The notes under the pieces were generated by a model. That model did no database searches. It saw only the letters and a list, made by a program, of their open reading frames with translations, and was not told the DNA's origin. From Holdemanella sp. MSK.7.32 (lineage in GTDB: Bacteria > Bacillota_I > Bacilli_A > Erysipelotrichales > Erysipelotrichaceae), in assembly GCF_024460475.1 (NCBI RefSeq), contig NZ_JANFYN010000020.1, forward strand, positions 1 through 42,165: a stretch of 42,165 nt of DNA, given 5' to 3'. The translations under genes and the position numbers were made by a program. The stretch's first letter is position 1, and every line of letters begins with the position of its first letter. Shown piece by piece: positions 25,336 through 34,190 of the stretch.

Positions 25336-27678
25336 TTATTGGGCAATTATTTTTTTATCTCCTGGCCTTGTAGTATTTAAATCATACAATAGTCCTTTTG
25401 GCATCTTATTTACAAATGGAACTATAGATCCACCATACTTAATCAATCCACATCCGGTAGGAGCATTTGTTATATAGCTCATCTGTTCTTCTGAAATATT
25501 CAATAATTTTGCTAAATCCTCTCTATCATTTGCCGATTGATTCAACATGACAATAAACTCAGAATTGGATAACATACTAATTCCTTGCTGAGACGATAAT
25601 AGATACTTAACATTCTGGGTAATTCCTGTAGGATATGCATCTCTTTTACGGAATTGTCTCCATGCCGAAGCAAAGAACGTAGCACTTTCTTCATTCTCAA
25701 AAATAACATGAATCTCGTCAATGAAGATATGAGTGCGTTTTCCCTTTCTCCAGTTTTCATTTACACGATTGATAATGGCATCTGTAATTACCAATAGACC
25801 TAATGTTTTTAATTGTTTTCCTAGATTGAAAATATTAAAAGATAAAATTCTAGACTTGATATCTACATTCGTTTCATGGGCAAATATATTTAATGATCCA
25901 TTTGTAAATAATTCTAGTTTAATAGCTAAAGATTTAGCTTCTGGTTCATTTTGTTCTAATAACTTTTTATAAAGATGTTTTAACGTTGGTACATAGCCAT
26001 TGGTTTTGGCTTCCTGGTAAACTAACGTTACACATCTATCGATAATAGATCTGTCAATTGGTGTAATACCTCCATGATTGGCATCTAAATTTTCAAATAC
26101 AGACATTAAGAATTGAGATTTATCGGCAATTGAGTTTCCACTATCACCATATCCCTCTACCATTTCCATTGCATTAATATAATCCGTACTATTTGTACCA
26201 ATACGAATGATTTGGCCACCTAAAGCATTGATTATGGAATCATATTCTCCTTCTGGATCTGCAATGATAATATCGTCATCTGTGGATAAGATTAAAAATT
26301 CAATTTCTTCTTTTGTTAAGAATGATTTTCCAGATCCTGGAATACCAAAAAAGAAAGAGTTTGGATTTTGAAGCAAAGCCTTGTTACAAAGAATAGGATT
26401 GTTCGTAATCGCATTTTGGCCAAACCAAACTCCACCCTTTTGCATAATCTCATGTGCTCTAAAAGGAATAAACACAGCCGCACTTTCTGTTAATAAAGTA
26501 CGCGTGATATTTAATTTATTGACTCCTATTGGCAATACTGTTTGTAGACCATCTAATTGCCTTTTTGAAAAATACAACGTTTCCAGTTCACAAACATATT
26601 TACGGGCTACAGCCTTCAATGTTTCTGTATCCTTATTTAATTCATCAATAGAATCAGCTAAATGCACAACCGTAATGTTACAAAGCATCATTCTTTGATC
26701 TCTTACAATCAAATCATCTAGGAATTCCTTGCACTCTTTACGTTGCAATTCCATATCATATGGAATGATTGCTGAGAAGTTGTTATTACGATTCTGCTTC
26801 ATTTGCCAATCTGTAATATTCTTTTCAACACCAAGGAATTTATTTTCCACTTCTCGGACTGCTTCATCTGTTGGCACAGTAATAATATCCATTGAATACA
26901 TCAAGTTTTTATTCAAATCACACAACTCCGATACAAATTCATCTTTCAAAAAACCAGGATAATTATTTAAATAAAGAACACGACCATATTTACCGTCAAA
27001 TTCAAAATACTTATTGTGGTATTTGCACATTCTTGGCGTAATTAAATCTTTAAAAGAATGTCCTTTCCTAGCTAAATCGGATAGATCTAATTGAAATTCC
27101 TCCGTTTCACTTCGATAAAAATCATGTAATATCTTCAAACGTTCTTCTGCATCCAATTCAACACAAGAACTTCCTAGTCTAGAAAATAAAGTTGAAAATT
27201 CTGCAGTTATACGAGAAAAAGTAAATCTGGCTTCTTCTATATTACTTTTAAAAACTGTAACAGTAATATATTTTTCCTGGATAATATCATCACCTTCAGC
27301 TAATTTGGACAATAACATATCGTTGTACTCAACTCTATACTTATCCAAACCATCTTCCTTTAATGGAATTAAAATATCTTCTTTAAATTTCTTTATATCC
27401 ACTTTTCGATTGTTAATGGTAATTTTCGTCATTACAGATGGATCAAATGAATTTAGTAGATCACTATATGTTAAAAATAAATTGTTTTTATCTTCACCAG
27501 ATGCAATCTTATAGTTAATATCCAAAAACCTATAACTCTTTGTGTATCTGTTTCCAGAACGTAAAATACCATCCTTATAGACCGAATCTACTGGGATGGT
27601 ATCCTGCACTGTCCTAGGCACTCTTATTCTTTCTTTGTTCTGCTTTTTCAATCTTTCGTAACTTTTTATCATGTACAA
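25336..27678 (-). CDS. VirB4/TraE-type conjugation ATPase
   Basis: 780 residues, usual length for the VirB4 ATPase of Tn1549-like elements. Walker A GIPGSGKSF is near residue 445, Walker B THIFIDEIHVIF near 645, followed by the arginine-rich and Q-containing stretch (WRQFRKRD, GITQNVKYLL). The N-terminal half (RVPRTVQDTIPVDSVYKDGI on) is the VirB4 membrane-complex domain. It powers assembly of the transfer channel at the inner face of the membrane. The start overlaps the PrgI gene by 65 bases in another frame; ATG 27672 (third codon) is an alternative. Confidence 0.92.
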   Translation of the reverse strand: MYMIKSYERLKKQNKERIRVPRTVQDTIPVDSVYKDGILRSGNRYTKSYRFLDINYKIASGEDKNNLFLTYSDLLNSFDPSVMTKITINNRKVDIKKFKEDILIPLKEDGLDKYRVEYNDMLLSKLAEGDDIIQEKYITVTVFKSNIEEARFTFSRITAEFSTLFSRLGSSCVELDAEERLKILHDFYRSETEEFQLDLSDLARKGHSFKDLITPRMCKYHNKYFEFDGKYGRVLYLNNYPGFLKDEFVSELCDLNKNLMYSMDIITVPTDEAVREVENKFLGVEKNITDWQMKQNRNNNFSAIIPYDMELQRKECKEFLDDLIVRDQRMMLCNITVVHLADSIDELNKDTETLKAVARKYVCELETLYFSKRQLDGLQTVLPIGVNKLNITRTLLTESAAVFIPFRAHEIMQKGGVWFGQNAITNNPILCNKALLQNPNSFFFGIPGSGKSFLTKEEIEFLILSTDDDIIIADPEGEYDSIINALGGQIIRIGTNSTDYINAMEMVEGYGDSGNSIADKSQFLMSVFENLDANHGGITPIDRSIIDRCVTLVYQEAKTNGYVPTLKHLYKKLLEQNEPEAKSLAIKLELFTNGSLNIFAHETNVDIKSRILSFNIFNLGKQLKTLGLLVITDAIINRVNENWRKGKRTHIFIDEIHVIFENEESATFFASAWRQFRKRDAYPTGITQNVKYLLSSQQGISMLSNSEFIVMLNQSANDREDLAKLLNISEEQMSYITNAPTGCGLIKYGGSIVPFVNKMPKGLLYDLNTTRPGDKKIIAQ

Positions 27679-28039
27679 TTGACTCCTTTCTTGATTGTTT
27701 AATCATTGGCTCAAAAACCTCATCATACAAGTTAAATGGTTTATTGATTAAATCTCTAGATGATAATAACAATGAATTAAATACCGTCTTAACAATATCT
27801 TCTGTATACATACCCTGAAATCTTATAAATCCAAAAGCAGCAAATGGCGCTGCTCCAAGCATACATAGCCAGCTAGTTATTTCAGTTCCTAGCGTATCAT
27901 TCAATAAAAAGAAAATACCACAAGCTATCCCACAAGCAATAATAGAGAATATGCTCTGTCGAAGGGATAAGCCAAAAAATATACTCTCCGTATAATCCCG
28001 TATTTCCTTATTGATCTTAATTTCAAAATTAGACTTCAT
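27614..28039 (-). CDS. PrgI-family membrane protein (VirB3-like)
   Basis: From ATG 28039 (MKSNFEIKINKEIRDY) 141 residues; in-frame ATGs at 28042 and 28054 are alternatives. Two adjacent membrane segments (about 30-47 and 55-78: SIIACGIACGIFFLL, LCMLGAAPFAAFGF) and a long basic cytoplasmic C-terminus (RKESIVHDKKLRKIEK). This is the PrgI family of Gram-positive conjugation systems, the VirB3 equivalent, always just ahead of VirB4. Overlaps with both neighbours show translational coupling. Confidence 0.85.
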   Translation of the reverse strand: MKSNFEIKINKEIRDYTESIFFGLSLRQSIFSIIACGIACGIFFLLNDTLGTEITSWLCMLGAAPFAAFGFIRFQGMYTEDIVKTVFNSLLLSSRDLINKPFNLYDEVFEPMIKQSRKESIVHDKKLRKIEKAEQRKNKSA

Positions 28040-28262
28040 CATCAAAATCCTCATGAATAATGTCCAATGGGATAGATGATGAAAACATAATATTCTCCAT
28101 TGGAATCACCATCTTCCCATTTCCTCTAACAATTACAACTCGATCCTGTTCATGTTGTAACTTATACATAACCCTATCTTTCATAGGTAAAGTTGAAGGT
28201 TCAACTATTTCAATTGAATCTCCTGTTTTTAGTACAATTGTATTTAATATATATTCTTTCAT
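28029..28262 (-). CDS. Hypothetical 77-residue conjugation accessory protein
   Basis: A small soluble protein, beta-strand-rich (YILNTIVLKTGDSIEIVEP, RVVIVRGNGKMVIPMENI) with an acidic end. No family recognised. It lies between the AAA/TOPRIM insertion and PrgI and overlaps the PrgI frame, so it belongs to the conjugation operon rather than to the insertion. AAGGAAA upstream of ATG is a moderate ribosome binding site. Confidence 0.6.
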   Translation of the reverse strand: MKEYILNTIVLKTGDSIEIVEPSTLPMKDRVMYKLQHEQDRVVIVRGNGKMVIPMENIMFSSSIPLDIIHEDFDDEV

Positions 28263-28304
28263 GTTATTTTCCTTTCCTCCAAAATGGCATAATAAAAGCA
28301 GAGA

Positions 28305-29084
28305 TTAACTCTGCTCGATATAGGGTAATTTAAATGATGTTTCATGTTTTGTGATTTGATCAAAGAAATTTTTTGGTTTGTAGTCAATTAGAATTAAAAT
28401 ACATGTATTAACTATCCAAATAAAATTGTTTTTCAAGTTTTCATATTGAATATCAAATATTTTTGCATAATTTAAATGATCATAATCATCCATTGCCGGT
28501 GCTCGATTCTCTTTATTTTGAATGAATAATAGTTTAGTTAAATGATGGAATGCTAAACTTACGAATGTTGTGTAATCGTATGTTGAAATATCGTTATTAA
28601 AACTTTCATTTGATACTATTTCTTTATAGTGTTTAAAATCTTGTTTATACAATCTAGTCTGCCAAAAAGCATTATCAGGTAAGGCTTTTAAATGTCTATA
28701 AGACTGCATCATTGGATAGTTAATGAATAGCTTTCCTCTTTCATCAGATTGATTGAAGTACCGAATCATTTTTTGAATCGTATCAAAATGCAAATCTGGA
28801 TGCTGGGGCTCGAAGTCGAATATTAGAAATACATCTGTATATTTTAAGTCAAAGATTTTTTTATATTTTGTTTCGTAAGACTTTAAAAATAGCAATATAT
28901 CTAATTCATCTTCTTCAAAATCAAAATAATCATTTTCTAACCTGCTTGCAAGCATATGCAAATTTGCTTCATAGGAATATATTTTAAAGTTTGATGCTGG
29001 ATAACATTTTGATAAAAGTTGCTCAATAAATCGTGGCTCATCATTCTTACCTTCGACTATAAATAATATATTTTTAGTCTTCAT
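28305..29084 (-). CDS. TOPRIM-like effector partner of the AAA ATPase
   Basis: 259 residues from ATG 29084 (GGTGAG upstream); 29096 is an alternative. NILFIVEGKNDEPRF (Glu11) looks like the first, Glu-containing motif of a TOPRIM fold, and TDVFLIFDFEPQHPD (about 80-93) like the DxD-containing second strand. The remaining helical part (YPMMQSYRHLKALPDNAFW, FVSLAFHHLTKLLFI) is of unknown function. Genes of this kind follow AAA ATPases in two-gene anti-phage systems (AbiL, PARIS), in which the TOPRIM protein is the toxic nuclease. Overlap of 11 bases with the ATPase gene marks a two-gene unit. The exact family is not certain; RloB-like or DUF4435-like domains are alternatives. Confidence 0.6.
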   Translation of the reverse strand: MKTKNILFIVEGKNDEPRFIEQLLSKCYPASNFKIYSYEANLHMLASRLENDYFDFEEDELDILLFLKSYETKYKKIFDLKYTDVFLIFDFEPQHPDLHFDTIQKMIRYFNQSDERGKLFINYPMMQSYRHLKALPDNAFWQTRLYKQDFKHYKEIVSNESFNNDISTYDYTTFVSLAFHHLTKLLFIQNKENRAPAMDDYDHLNYAKIFDIQYENLKNNFIWIVNTCILILIDYKPKNFFDQITKHETSFKLPYIEQS

Positions 29085-30189
29085 CAAACTCACCATTCAT
29101 ATACAATTTACCAAGATTATGACCTTCTCTTAACTCACGATCCGTTGCTTTGCATAACGGTGTTAATTTTCCACTTGTTGAAAGTATGAACAATGTATCA
29201 GGACGCATAATTTTATTACTCATTAAATTTGTGTTGTGCGTAGTAAAGATAACCAAAGAATCTTTATATTTTTCTTTAATATATTGGATGATTTTTTCAG
29301 ATAATTCAAAATGAAAAAAGGCATCAAATTCATCAAAATAAAGAATAGAACTTTCTTTATGTGGCATTAAAAACCGAATATAAAAATTAAACAATGACAA
29401 TGTTCCACTAGATGCATTCTCTAAAAAGGCTACTTTTCTATTTTTAAATACAAAATAAAGCTCTTTACTACCATCTGGCAGTTTTTCCATAGACAATTTA
29501 CATTCAATACCCATATAATTCAAAAAATCTTCTAAATCATTCACATTACGATCAAGTTCGTCTAATTCATTTCTTGATAATTGAATCAATGCAGTTGTAG
29601 GAGTAAATATTTGTGTTATTTTTACTGCATACTCATACATCTTGTTAAAAACCGAACTCTTTTCTACAACACCATTATTTACTAACCAGCGTACAAATGG
29701 TAATGATGGATTAGTATTTTTTTGATAAATTGAAAAAATATCTGAATTATGAAAATAGTCTTCGCTTTTTTCTATAAATCTATTCTTATTAAAATCATAA
29801 GAATAGATGATTTTTCCATTTATATTTAATACTTCATTGGTTAAATTGAATAAATCTGTTTTTTGATATTCATATACCACTTTGTCTTTCTTATTATTGA
29901 ATAGGAAGGTATAAGTAAAAGTCGTAATCTCGTTATTAGAGTTCGCATTTGAAATAAAAGAATGGTTTGATTTCATATCATTAGACATCGTTAATGTTTC
30001 TTTTAAATCACAAAGAGCTTTACTTAAATTTGTTTTACCACTTCCATTTTTACCATAAATAATCATTTTTCCAATCAAATCATTAGTAATACAATCTTGA
30101 GAAAACTTATATCCATTCACATCTGAAAAATCAATATCTAAGTCATCTTTAAAATTCTTAAAATTATTAACTCTAAAATGTTTAAGCAT
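29074..30189 (-). CDS. AAA (ABC/SMC-like) ATPase of a defence-type module
   Basis: 371 residues from ATG 30189 (GAGGTG six bases upstream); a GTG at 30198 is less likely. Starts with the recF/OLD-type LKHFRVNNFKNFKD strand, then Walker A GKNGSGKT (about 46-53), a long middle insertion, an ABC-type signature region (LENASSGTLSLFNFY), Walker B SILYFDEFDAFF (about 281) and a switch His TTHNTNL. It ends in a region usual for AAA_15/AAA_21 proteins (GKLTPLCKATDRELREGHN). It overlaps a TOPRIM-like gene. Such pairs act as sensors (ATPase) with nuclease partners in abortive infection. It lies inside the transfer operon but has its own regulated promoter. Confidence 0.75.
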   Translation of the reverse strand: MLKHFRVNNFKNFKDDLDIDFSDVNGYKFSQDCITNDLIGKMIIYGKNGSGKTNLSKALCDLKETLTMSNDMKSNHSFISNANSNNEITTFTYTFLFNNKKDKVVYEYQKTDLFNLTNEVLNINGKIIYSYDFNKNRFIEKSEDYFHNSDIFSIYQKNTNPSLPFVRWLVNNGVVEKSSVFNKMYEYAVKITQIFTPTTALIQLSRNELDELDRNVNDLEDFLNYMGIECKLSMEKLPDGSKELYFVFKNRKVAFLENASSGTLSLFNFYIRFLMPHKESSILYFDEFDAFFHFELSEKIIQYIKEKYKDSLVIFTTHNTNLMSNKIMRPDTLFILSTSGKLTPLCKATDRELREGHNLGKLYMNGEFDED

Positions 30190-30207
30190 TGGTATCACCT
30201 CAGCTTC

Positions 30208-30258
30208 ATTATAACCGTAATTTTTTTACGGTCAATAGATACTGTAATTTTTTTACAG
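30208..30258 (-). promoter_or_regulatory. Promoter with two palindromic operators for the ATPase/TOPRIM pair
   Basis: On the minus strand TTGACC (30235-30230), a 16-base spacer and TATAAT (30213-30208). The spacer holds the dyad ACCGTAA-TTTTT-TTACGGT (30214-30232, plus-strand reading). A second dyad CTGTAA-TTTTT-TTACAG lies at 30242-30258; centres are 27 bases apart. A dimeric repressor binding both would block the polymerase. Confidence 0.8.
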
Positions 30259-30353
30259 ATCAGATTCATTCTCAATTTAGAGTATTTGGTATCTTCTTCT
30301 GAATAGATTTCTTCACAATTTCATTTATATCTTAATTATTAAGAAGTAAAAAA

Positions 30354-31184
30354 TCACAAACCCATCATTTCTTTGACTATACGATCACTCATTTTAATAG
30401 AACCAACTAAAACCAGCATATTAAATATCAGTTCACCGACATAGCTCCATACCATAGATACACTAGATGCTGTAGTATCAACTACTGGTGCACTAGACGC
30501 AAAAGCTGAAAAAATAATACAAGCAAGAACAATGATAGCTCCTTCTAAACATACTCCTGCATAGCTTTTAATAAACGTAAATGCAGTATTTTGTGTGCTT
30601 TCCCCTGCAGCTGCCGCAAGTGGGATTGGTGATATAGCTGTGTACATATACAATTTAAAGAATCTTCCATATACAGTTAAAATCATCACAAACGATAATA
30701 TTGTTATAAATATAGATCCTAATAGTGTAACTGCCCATAAGGGAATAGATTCCAAAAATCCTGTATTACTTACTGCATCAATGATTTCTTGTGGCAATAC
30801 AGTTTCACTTGATACACCTAATCCTGCAGTTTCAGTGATTGCTTGAATAATGCCTTGTACTATCTCAAATATCTTTGTCATTAATTCCATTCCATACATC
30901 ACCATTCCCCTGGCAATAATAAATCTCAAAAACAATTTAAAGGCTTGTTCCGGCCTTTTTACATCCTGCCAACTTGTACAGGTTCTAATCAATCCCCAAA
31001 CAAAGAATAGCACAAGAAGTGCTAATCCAATTGCTTGAAGTGCTCCATGTATTTTAACTATGATTTGCCAAATATCACCACCTTTGAATGTTTCAGGTGA
31101 TTCTGTTAACAATAGCCATATTTCAGCTAATTTAGAATTCCAGGTATTGATGGCACTAGTTAGGTTATCTATGATTCCACTCAC
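30354..31184 (-). CDS. VirB6/TrbL-type membrane channel protein
   Basis: 276 residues with six or so membrane segments (for example IGLALLVLFFVWGLIRT, LLGSIFITILSFVMILTVYG, GAIIVLACIIFSAFA), an amphipathic N-terminus and a polar loop WQDVKRPEQAFKLF. Size and the PIPLAAAAGESTQNTAFTFI segment are typical of the VirB6-like (CD1108-type) protein in Tn1549 relatives, the polytopic core of the transfer channel. It follows Maff2 by 15 bases. In related elements PrgI comes next; here the ATPase/TOPRIM module intervenes. Confidence 0.85.
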   Translation of the reverse strand: MSGIIDNLTSAINTWNSKLAEIWLLLTESPETFKGGDIWQIIVKIHGALQAIGLALLVLFFVWGLIRTCTSWQDVKRPEQAFKLFLRFIIARGMVMYGMELMTKIFEIVQGIIQAITETAGLGVSSETVLPQEIIDAVSNTGFLESIPLWAVTLLGSIFITILSFVMILTVYGRFFKLYMYTAISPIPLAAAAGESTQNTAFTFIKSYAGVCLEGAIIVLACIIFSAFASSAPVVDTTASSVSMVWSYVGELIFNMLVLVGSIKMSDRIVKEMMGL

Positions 31185-31198
31185 TAGAAATCACCATC

Positions 31199-31513
31199 CT
31201 ATCCAACAATAATATTCAAAATCTCTTTAGCAAACGTAATAACGATTCCTCCGGCTACCGTCATAAAGCCATTCGCTCTTTGACTTGGATCATGACTTTT
31301 CAAAGAAAGTCCTACCTGTACAATTCCAAAGCCTAATAAAATCATTCCAATCGCTCGAATAAGTCCAAACATAAATTCACTGAAGTTATTTACAACAGTA
31401 ACTGGATCATTCGCTGCATAAATTGGTGTTGCAAAGTTTCCTACAATCACCAATGCAATATACGCAAAGAATAATACTTTTCTAATCATTTTTATTTTCT
31501 TCATCTTCTTCAA
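31199..31513 (-). CDS. Maff2-family membrane protein
   Basis: 104 residues: a signal-like first segment (VLFFAYIALVIVGNFATPIYA) and two more hydrophobic segments (FGLIRAIGMILLGFGIVQV, TVAGGIVITFAKEILNIIVG). Composition and place between VirD4 and VirB6 match the Maff2 family, small VirB2/TrbC-like proteins of Tn1549-type elements. It overlaps the VirD4 gene end by 32 bases. Presumed pilin-like or channel component; its biochemical role is not settled. Confidence 0.8.
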   Translation of the reverse strand: MKKMKKIKMIRKVLFFAYIALVIVGNFATPIYAANDPVTVVNNFSEFMFGLIRAIGMILLGFGIVQVGLSLKSHDPSQRANGFMTVAGGIVITFAKEILNIIVG

Positions 31514-33269
31514 TCTCCTTTAAATAGTTTTCTGTTTCTTCTACATCCAATAATTCATACTCATTATTGCTAAGAAGAATATTTTGCCAATCCTCAATAA
31601 AATGATTCACTTGTCCATGAATGTACGGTTCACGACCTCCATCCATTGTTTGTTTAATACGAGGATGTTTTAACAAATTAAATTTTCTATCTCGAACAGG
31701 CCTTTCACCTTTCAAAAATAGAACAGCATAATTATTGTCCAGTAAACGAACTTCATCCGAAGTTAACAATTCCCTTCCAGTTCTCTGAGAATTTGTTGTG
31801 AAACTTCCACTTCTACCTTCTGATTTACCATACGTATTTGTATCAATCGTTGCCTTTCCAAGCTCCTTACTTATATATTCATGTGTACTTTGTTCATTTC
31901 CACCTAAATACAATTTAGAATCACAGTTTCCCATAATCGACTCCCAAGTATCCTTATATAATGCTTTGATCTGTGCTAAATTCTGTAAAATAATGGATAC
32001 AAAAATAAGTCGTGATCGCATTGTCGAAAGCAACTTATCAAACTCGTCTGGTAAAGCAACATTGGCAAATTCATCCATAATAAAATGTACTGGCACTGGA
32101 AGCTGGCCACCATGAACAAAATCTGCTTGATAATATAACATTTGAAATAACTGAGTATACAACATACCGATGACAAAATTAAATGTTGAATCATTATCAG
32201 GAATAATCGCAAATAAGGCTGTTTTCCTTTCGCCTATCTGCTCTAACTCCATCTCATCATATCTAGTAAGTGATGCAAGTTCTTCCAAGTTAAAAGCAGC
32301 AAGTCTTACACCGACTGAAATCAAAATAGATTTAGCGGTCTTACCTGCTGCCTGTTTATATATTTTATATTGTTTAAGTGCTAAAGAATTACTATCTATC
32401 GTTTCTAGACGCTTAAATAACTCATCCAACGGACTCTCATAATCATCTTCATCTTCTTTTACTTCAGCATAATTCAGCATCTCCATTACCATCGTAAAGT
32501 TTTGCTCGTCTTCCGGTGCATAATGATATAAATATAACATCAATGCTTCAAGTAATGCTGTTTCACTTTTTTCCCAAAATGGATCGTTTGTGGAAGATCC
32601 TTTTGGAGTTGTATTACGAATTAGATTTGTGATTAATTTCAATACATCCTTGTCACTTTGAATATAATGAAATGGATTATATCCCAATGATTTAGACATA
32701 TCAATTAAATCAATAACTTTGATTTCATATCCCTCATCTTCAAGCATATAACCTACACTCTTGATAATTTCTCCCTTTGGGTCTAATACTACATAGCTCG
32801 TATTGCACTGCATAATGTTAGGCTTAGCATAATATCGAGTTTTACCAGCACCAGAACCACCAATCACAACCGTATGAAGATTTACATTTTTAATTTTTCC
32901 ATGAATATCCATTCGTGTTTTTTGCGTAAATAACTTATTTTCAAAGAAATCCTTATTCGAATGTTTCTTTACTAAAGAGCGTATATATCCCCATCTAGCT
33001 GATCCATACTCTTCTTTTTGTCTGTAATTCTTTTCGTTGGATAAGTAAATACCAATTCCTAAAACATAGATAACCAGGAATATTCCAATCGTTTTTAAAG
33101 AATTATCACACCATTGAAATTGAAAAGGATGATTTAATGCTTCACTTAGATAAGGTAGTGCATGAATGAGTCCTTGATCCATATATGGTGCAATCAAAAC
33201 TGCAAACCATATTGTAGGAATGATTAATAAGCCTAGAAATAAATATTCGTCGTTCTTAGCATCTCTCAT
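31482..33269 (-). CDS. VirD4/TraG-type coupling protein
   Basis: 595 residues. Two N-terminal membrane segments (about 9-27 and 57-75), Walker A GGSGAGKTR at about 133, Walker B HFIMDEFANVA near 390 and the conserved REPV-like end. It is the type IV coupling ATPase that brings the relaxase-DNA complex to the channel. Length and motifs are complete. Its start lies within the last bases of the 68-residue gene, and PcfB, its usual partner, is encoded just upstream. Confidence 0.93.
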   Translation of the reverse strand: MRDAKNDEYLFLGLLIIPTIWFAVLIAPYMDQGLIHALPYLSEALNHPFQFQWCDNSLKTIGIFLVIYVLGIGIYLSNEKNYRQKEEYGSARWGYIRSLVKKHSNKDFFENKLFTQKTRMDIHGKIKNVNLHTVVIGGSGAGKTRYYAKPNIMQCNTSYVVLDPKGEIIKSVGYMLEDEGYEIKVIDLIDMSKSLGYNPFHYIQSDKDVLKLITNLIRNTTPKGSSTNDPFWEKSETALLEALMLYLYHYAPEDEQNFTMVMEMLNYAEVKEDEDDYESPLDELFKRLETIDSNSLALKQYKIYKQAAGKTAKSILISVGVRLAAFNLEELASLTRYDEMELEQIGERKTALFAIIPDNDSTFNFVIGMLYTQLFQMLYYQADFVHGGQLPVPVHFIMDEFANVALPDEFDKLLSTMRSRLIFVSIILQNLAQIKALYKDTWESIMGNCDSKLYLGGNEQSTHEYISKELGKATIDTNTYGKSEGRSGSFTTNSQRTGRELLTSDEVRLLDNNYAVLFLKGERPVRDRKFNLLKHPRIKQTMDGGREPYIHGQVNHFIEDWQNILLSNNEYELLDVEETENYLKEIEEDEENKND

Positions 33270-33462
33270 AGTGATCTTTTATTGATGGATGGTCTGCATC
33301 ACAAACCTTTACAATAAGAGAATCTAAAAAATCATAGTTCTTATGAGCTAATCGCTGTTTATCTCTTAAATCAGCTAATGCCCTAACAATAATTCTTCTC
33401 TCTGTATCATCTACCTGAATTTCAATTATTTCGTCATCATTTTTCTTAAACCATTTTCTCAT
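33256..33462 (-). CDS. Hypothetical 68-residue element protein
   Basis: A small charged protein: MRKWFKKNDDEIIEIQVDD, then a helical region (RRIIVRALADLRDKQRLAHK) and an end with Cys/His (VKVCDADHPSIKDHYERC). No family recognised. It sits between PcfB and VirD4 and overlaps the VirD4 start by 14 bases. Small proteins at this place are common in Tn1549 relatives. Confidence 0.6.
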   Translation of the reverse strand: MRKWFKKNDDEIIEIQVDDTERRIIVRALADLRDKQRLAHKNYDFLDSLIVKVCDADHPSIKDHYERC

Positions 33463-33467
33463 AATCG

Positions 33468-34190
33468 TTATCTCACTTTCTTTTTTGATTTTTTCTTAAC
33501 TGGATACTTAGGTGCAGAAGATTTTAGGCTTTGCTGCTGTTTTATGTCCTTCAACTCCTTGCGAACAGAAGGCCTATCCGTAGTAGCTGTTGACCTTTTT
33601 CTTTCGACGGTTTTCTTCTTGTTTTCTTTCTTCGATGTTTTTGAAGATGGCTCGAACGGAGTACCGTCCTTGCTTGTCCGAGCTTTGTTGGGGTTTTCTT
33701 TATCATCCATTAACTTTGACAATAAAGCATCATGCTCTTCATCACTAAGTGGTTTAGCATCATCTATACTCTGTTGTGATAATACAGATTCACGAATTGC
33801 TTTTGTGTCGATAGTAGCTAAATCAAACTTGTCTACCATCCTTGAGATTTTAGAAGCATCTTCTGCTTTTACCATAACATCCACAATTCCATCTGTATTA
33901 TTCTTTTCTTTCAATACAGAATATAAAACTCCATAATGTTTTGCTTCTTCACAAAACTTTTTTAAATCCGAATGATGAATAGCAAAGACCTTTAACTCTT
34001 TATCCGACTTTAACAAGTTATTTAAATTGGTTTTTCCTTTCACTTTTTTATTGTCTTTTAAAATAGCATATAAAGTGACAGCCAAAGATCTTGCTGCCAT
34101 GCCACCTGCTTTTAAACCAACTTCAGCAGCAACCTGTATACCTTCTAAGGTCATCTTCATCATTTGATCTGCAGTATCTGCACTGTTCAT
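33468..34190 (-). CDS. PcfB-like protein (DUF3801)
   Basis: 240 residues. The N-terminal 130 residues (GLKAGGMAARSLAVTLYAIL, then LKVFAIHHSDLKKFCEEAKHYGVLYSVLK split by short loops) match the DUF3801/PcfB family, which in pCF10 binds the relaxase complex and the coupling protein. The C-terminal 90 residues are a Lys/Ser-rich disordered tail (KKTVERKRSTATTDRPS) suited to DNA or protein binding. ATGA-type overlap with the relaxase gene stop. Complete. Confidence 0.85.
   Translation of the reverse strand: MNSADTADQMMKMTLEGIQVAAEVGLKAGGMAARSLAVTLYAILKDNKKVKGKTNLNNLLKSDKELKVFAIHHSDLKKFCEEAKHYGVLYSVLKEKNNTDGIVDVMVKAEDASKISRMVDKFDLATIDTKAIRESVLSQQSIDDAKPLSDEEHDALLSKLMDDKENPNKARTSKDGTPFEPSSKTSKKENKKKTVERKRSTATTDRPSVRKELKDIKQQQSLKSSAPKYPVKKKSKKKVR

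Noticed and set aside
33544..33936. 130-codon plus-strand ORF
   Set aside because: Antisense of the Lys/Ser-rich tail of the PcfB-like protein; Ser-rich shadow composition.
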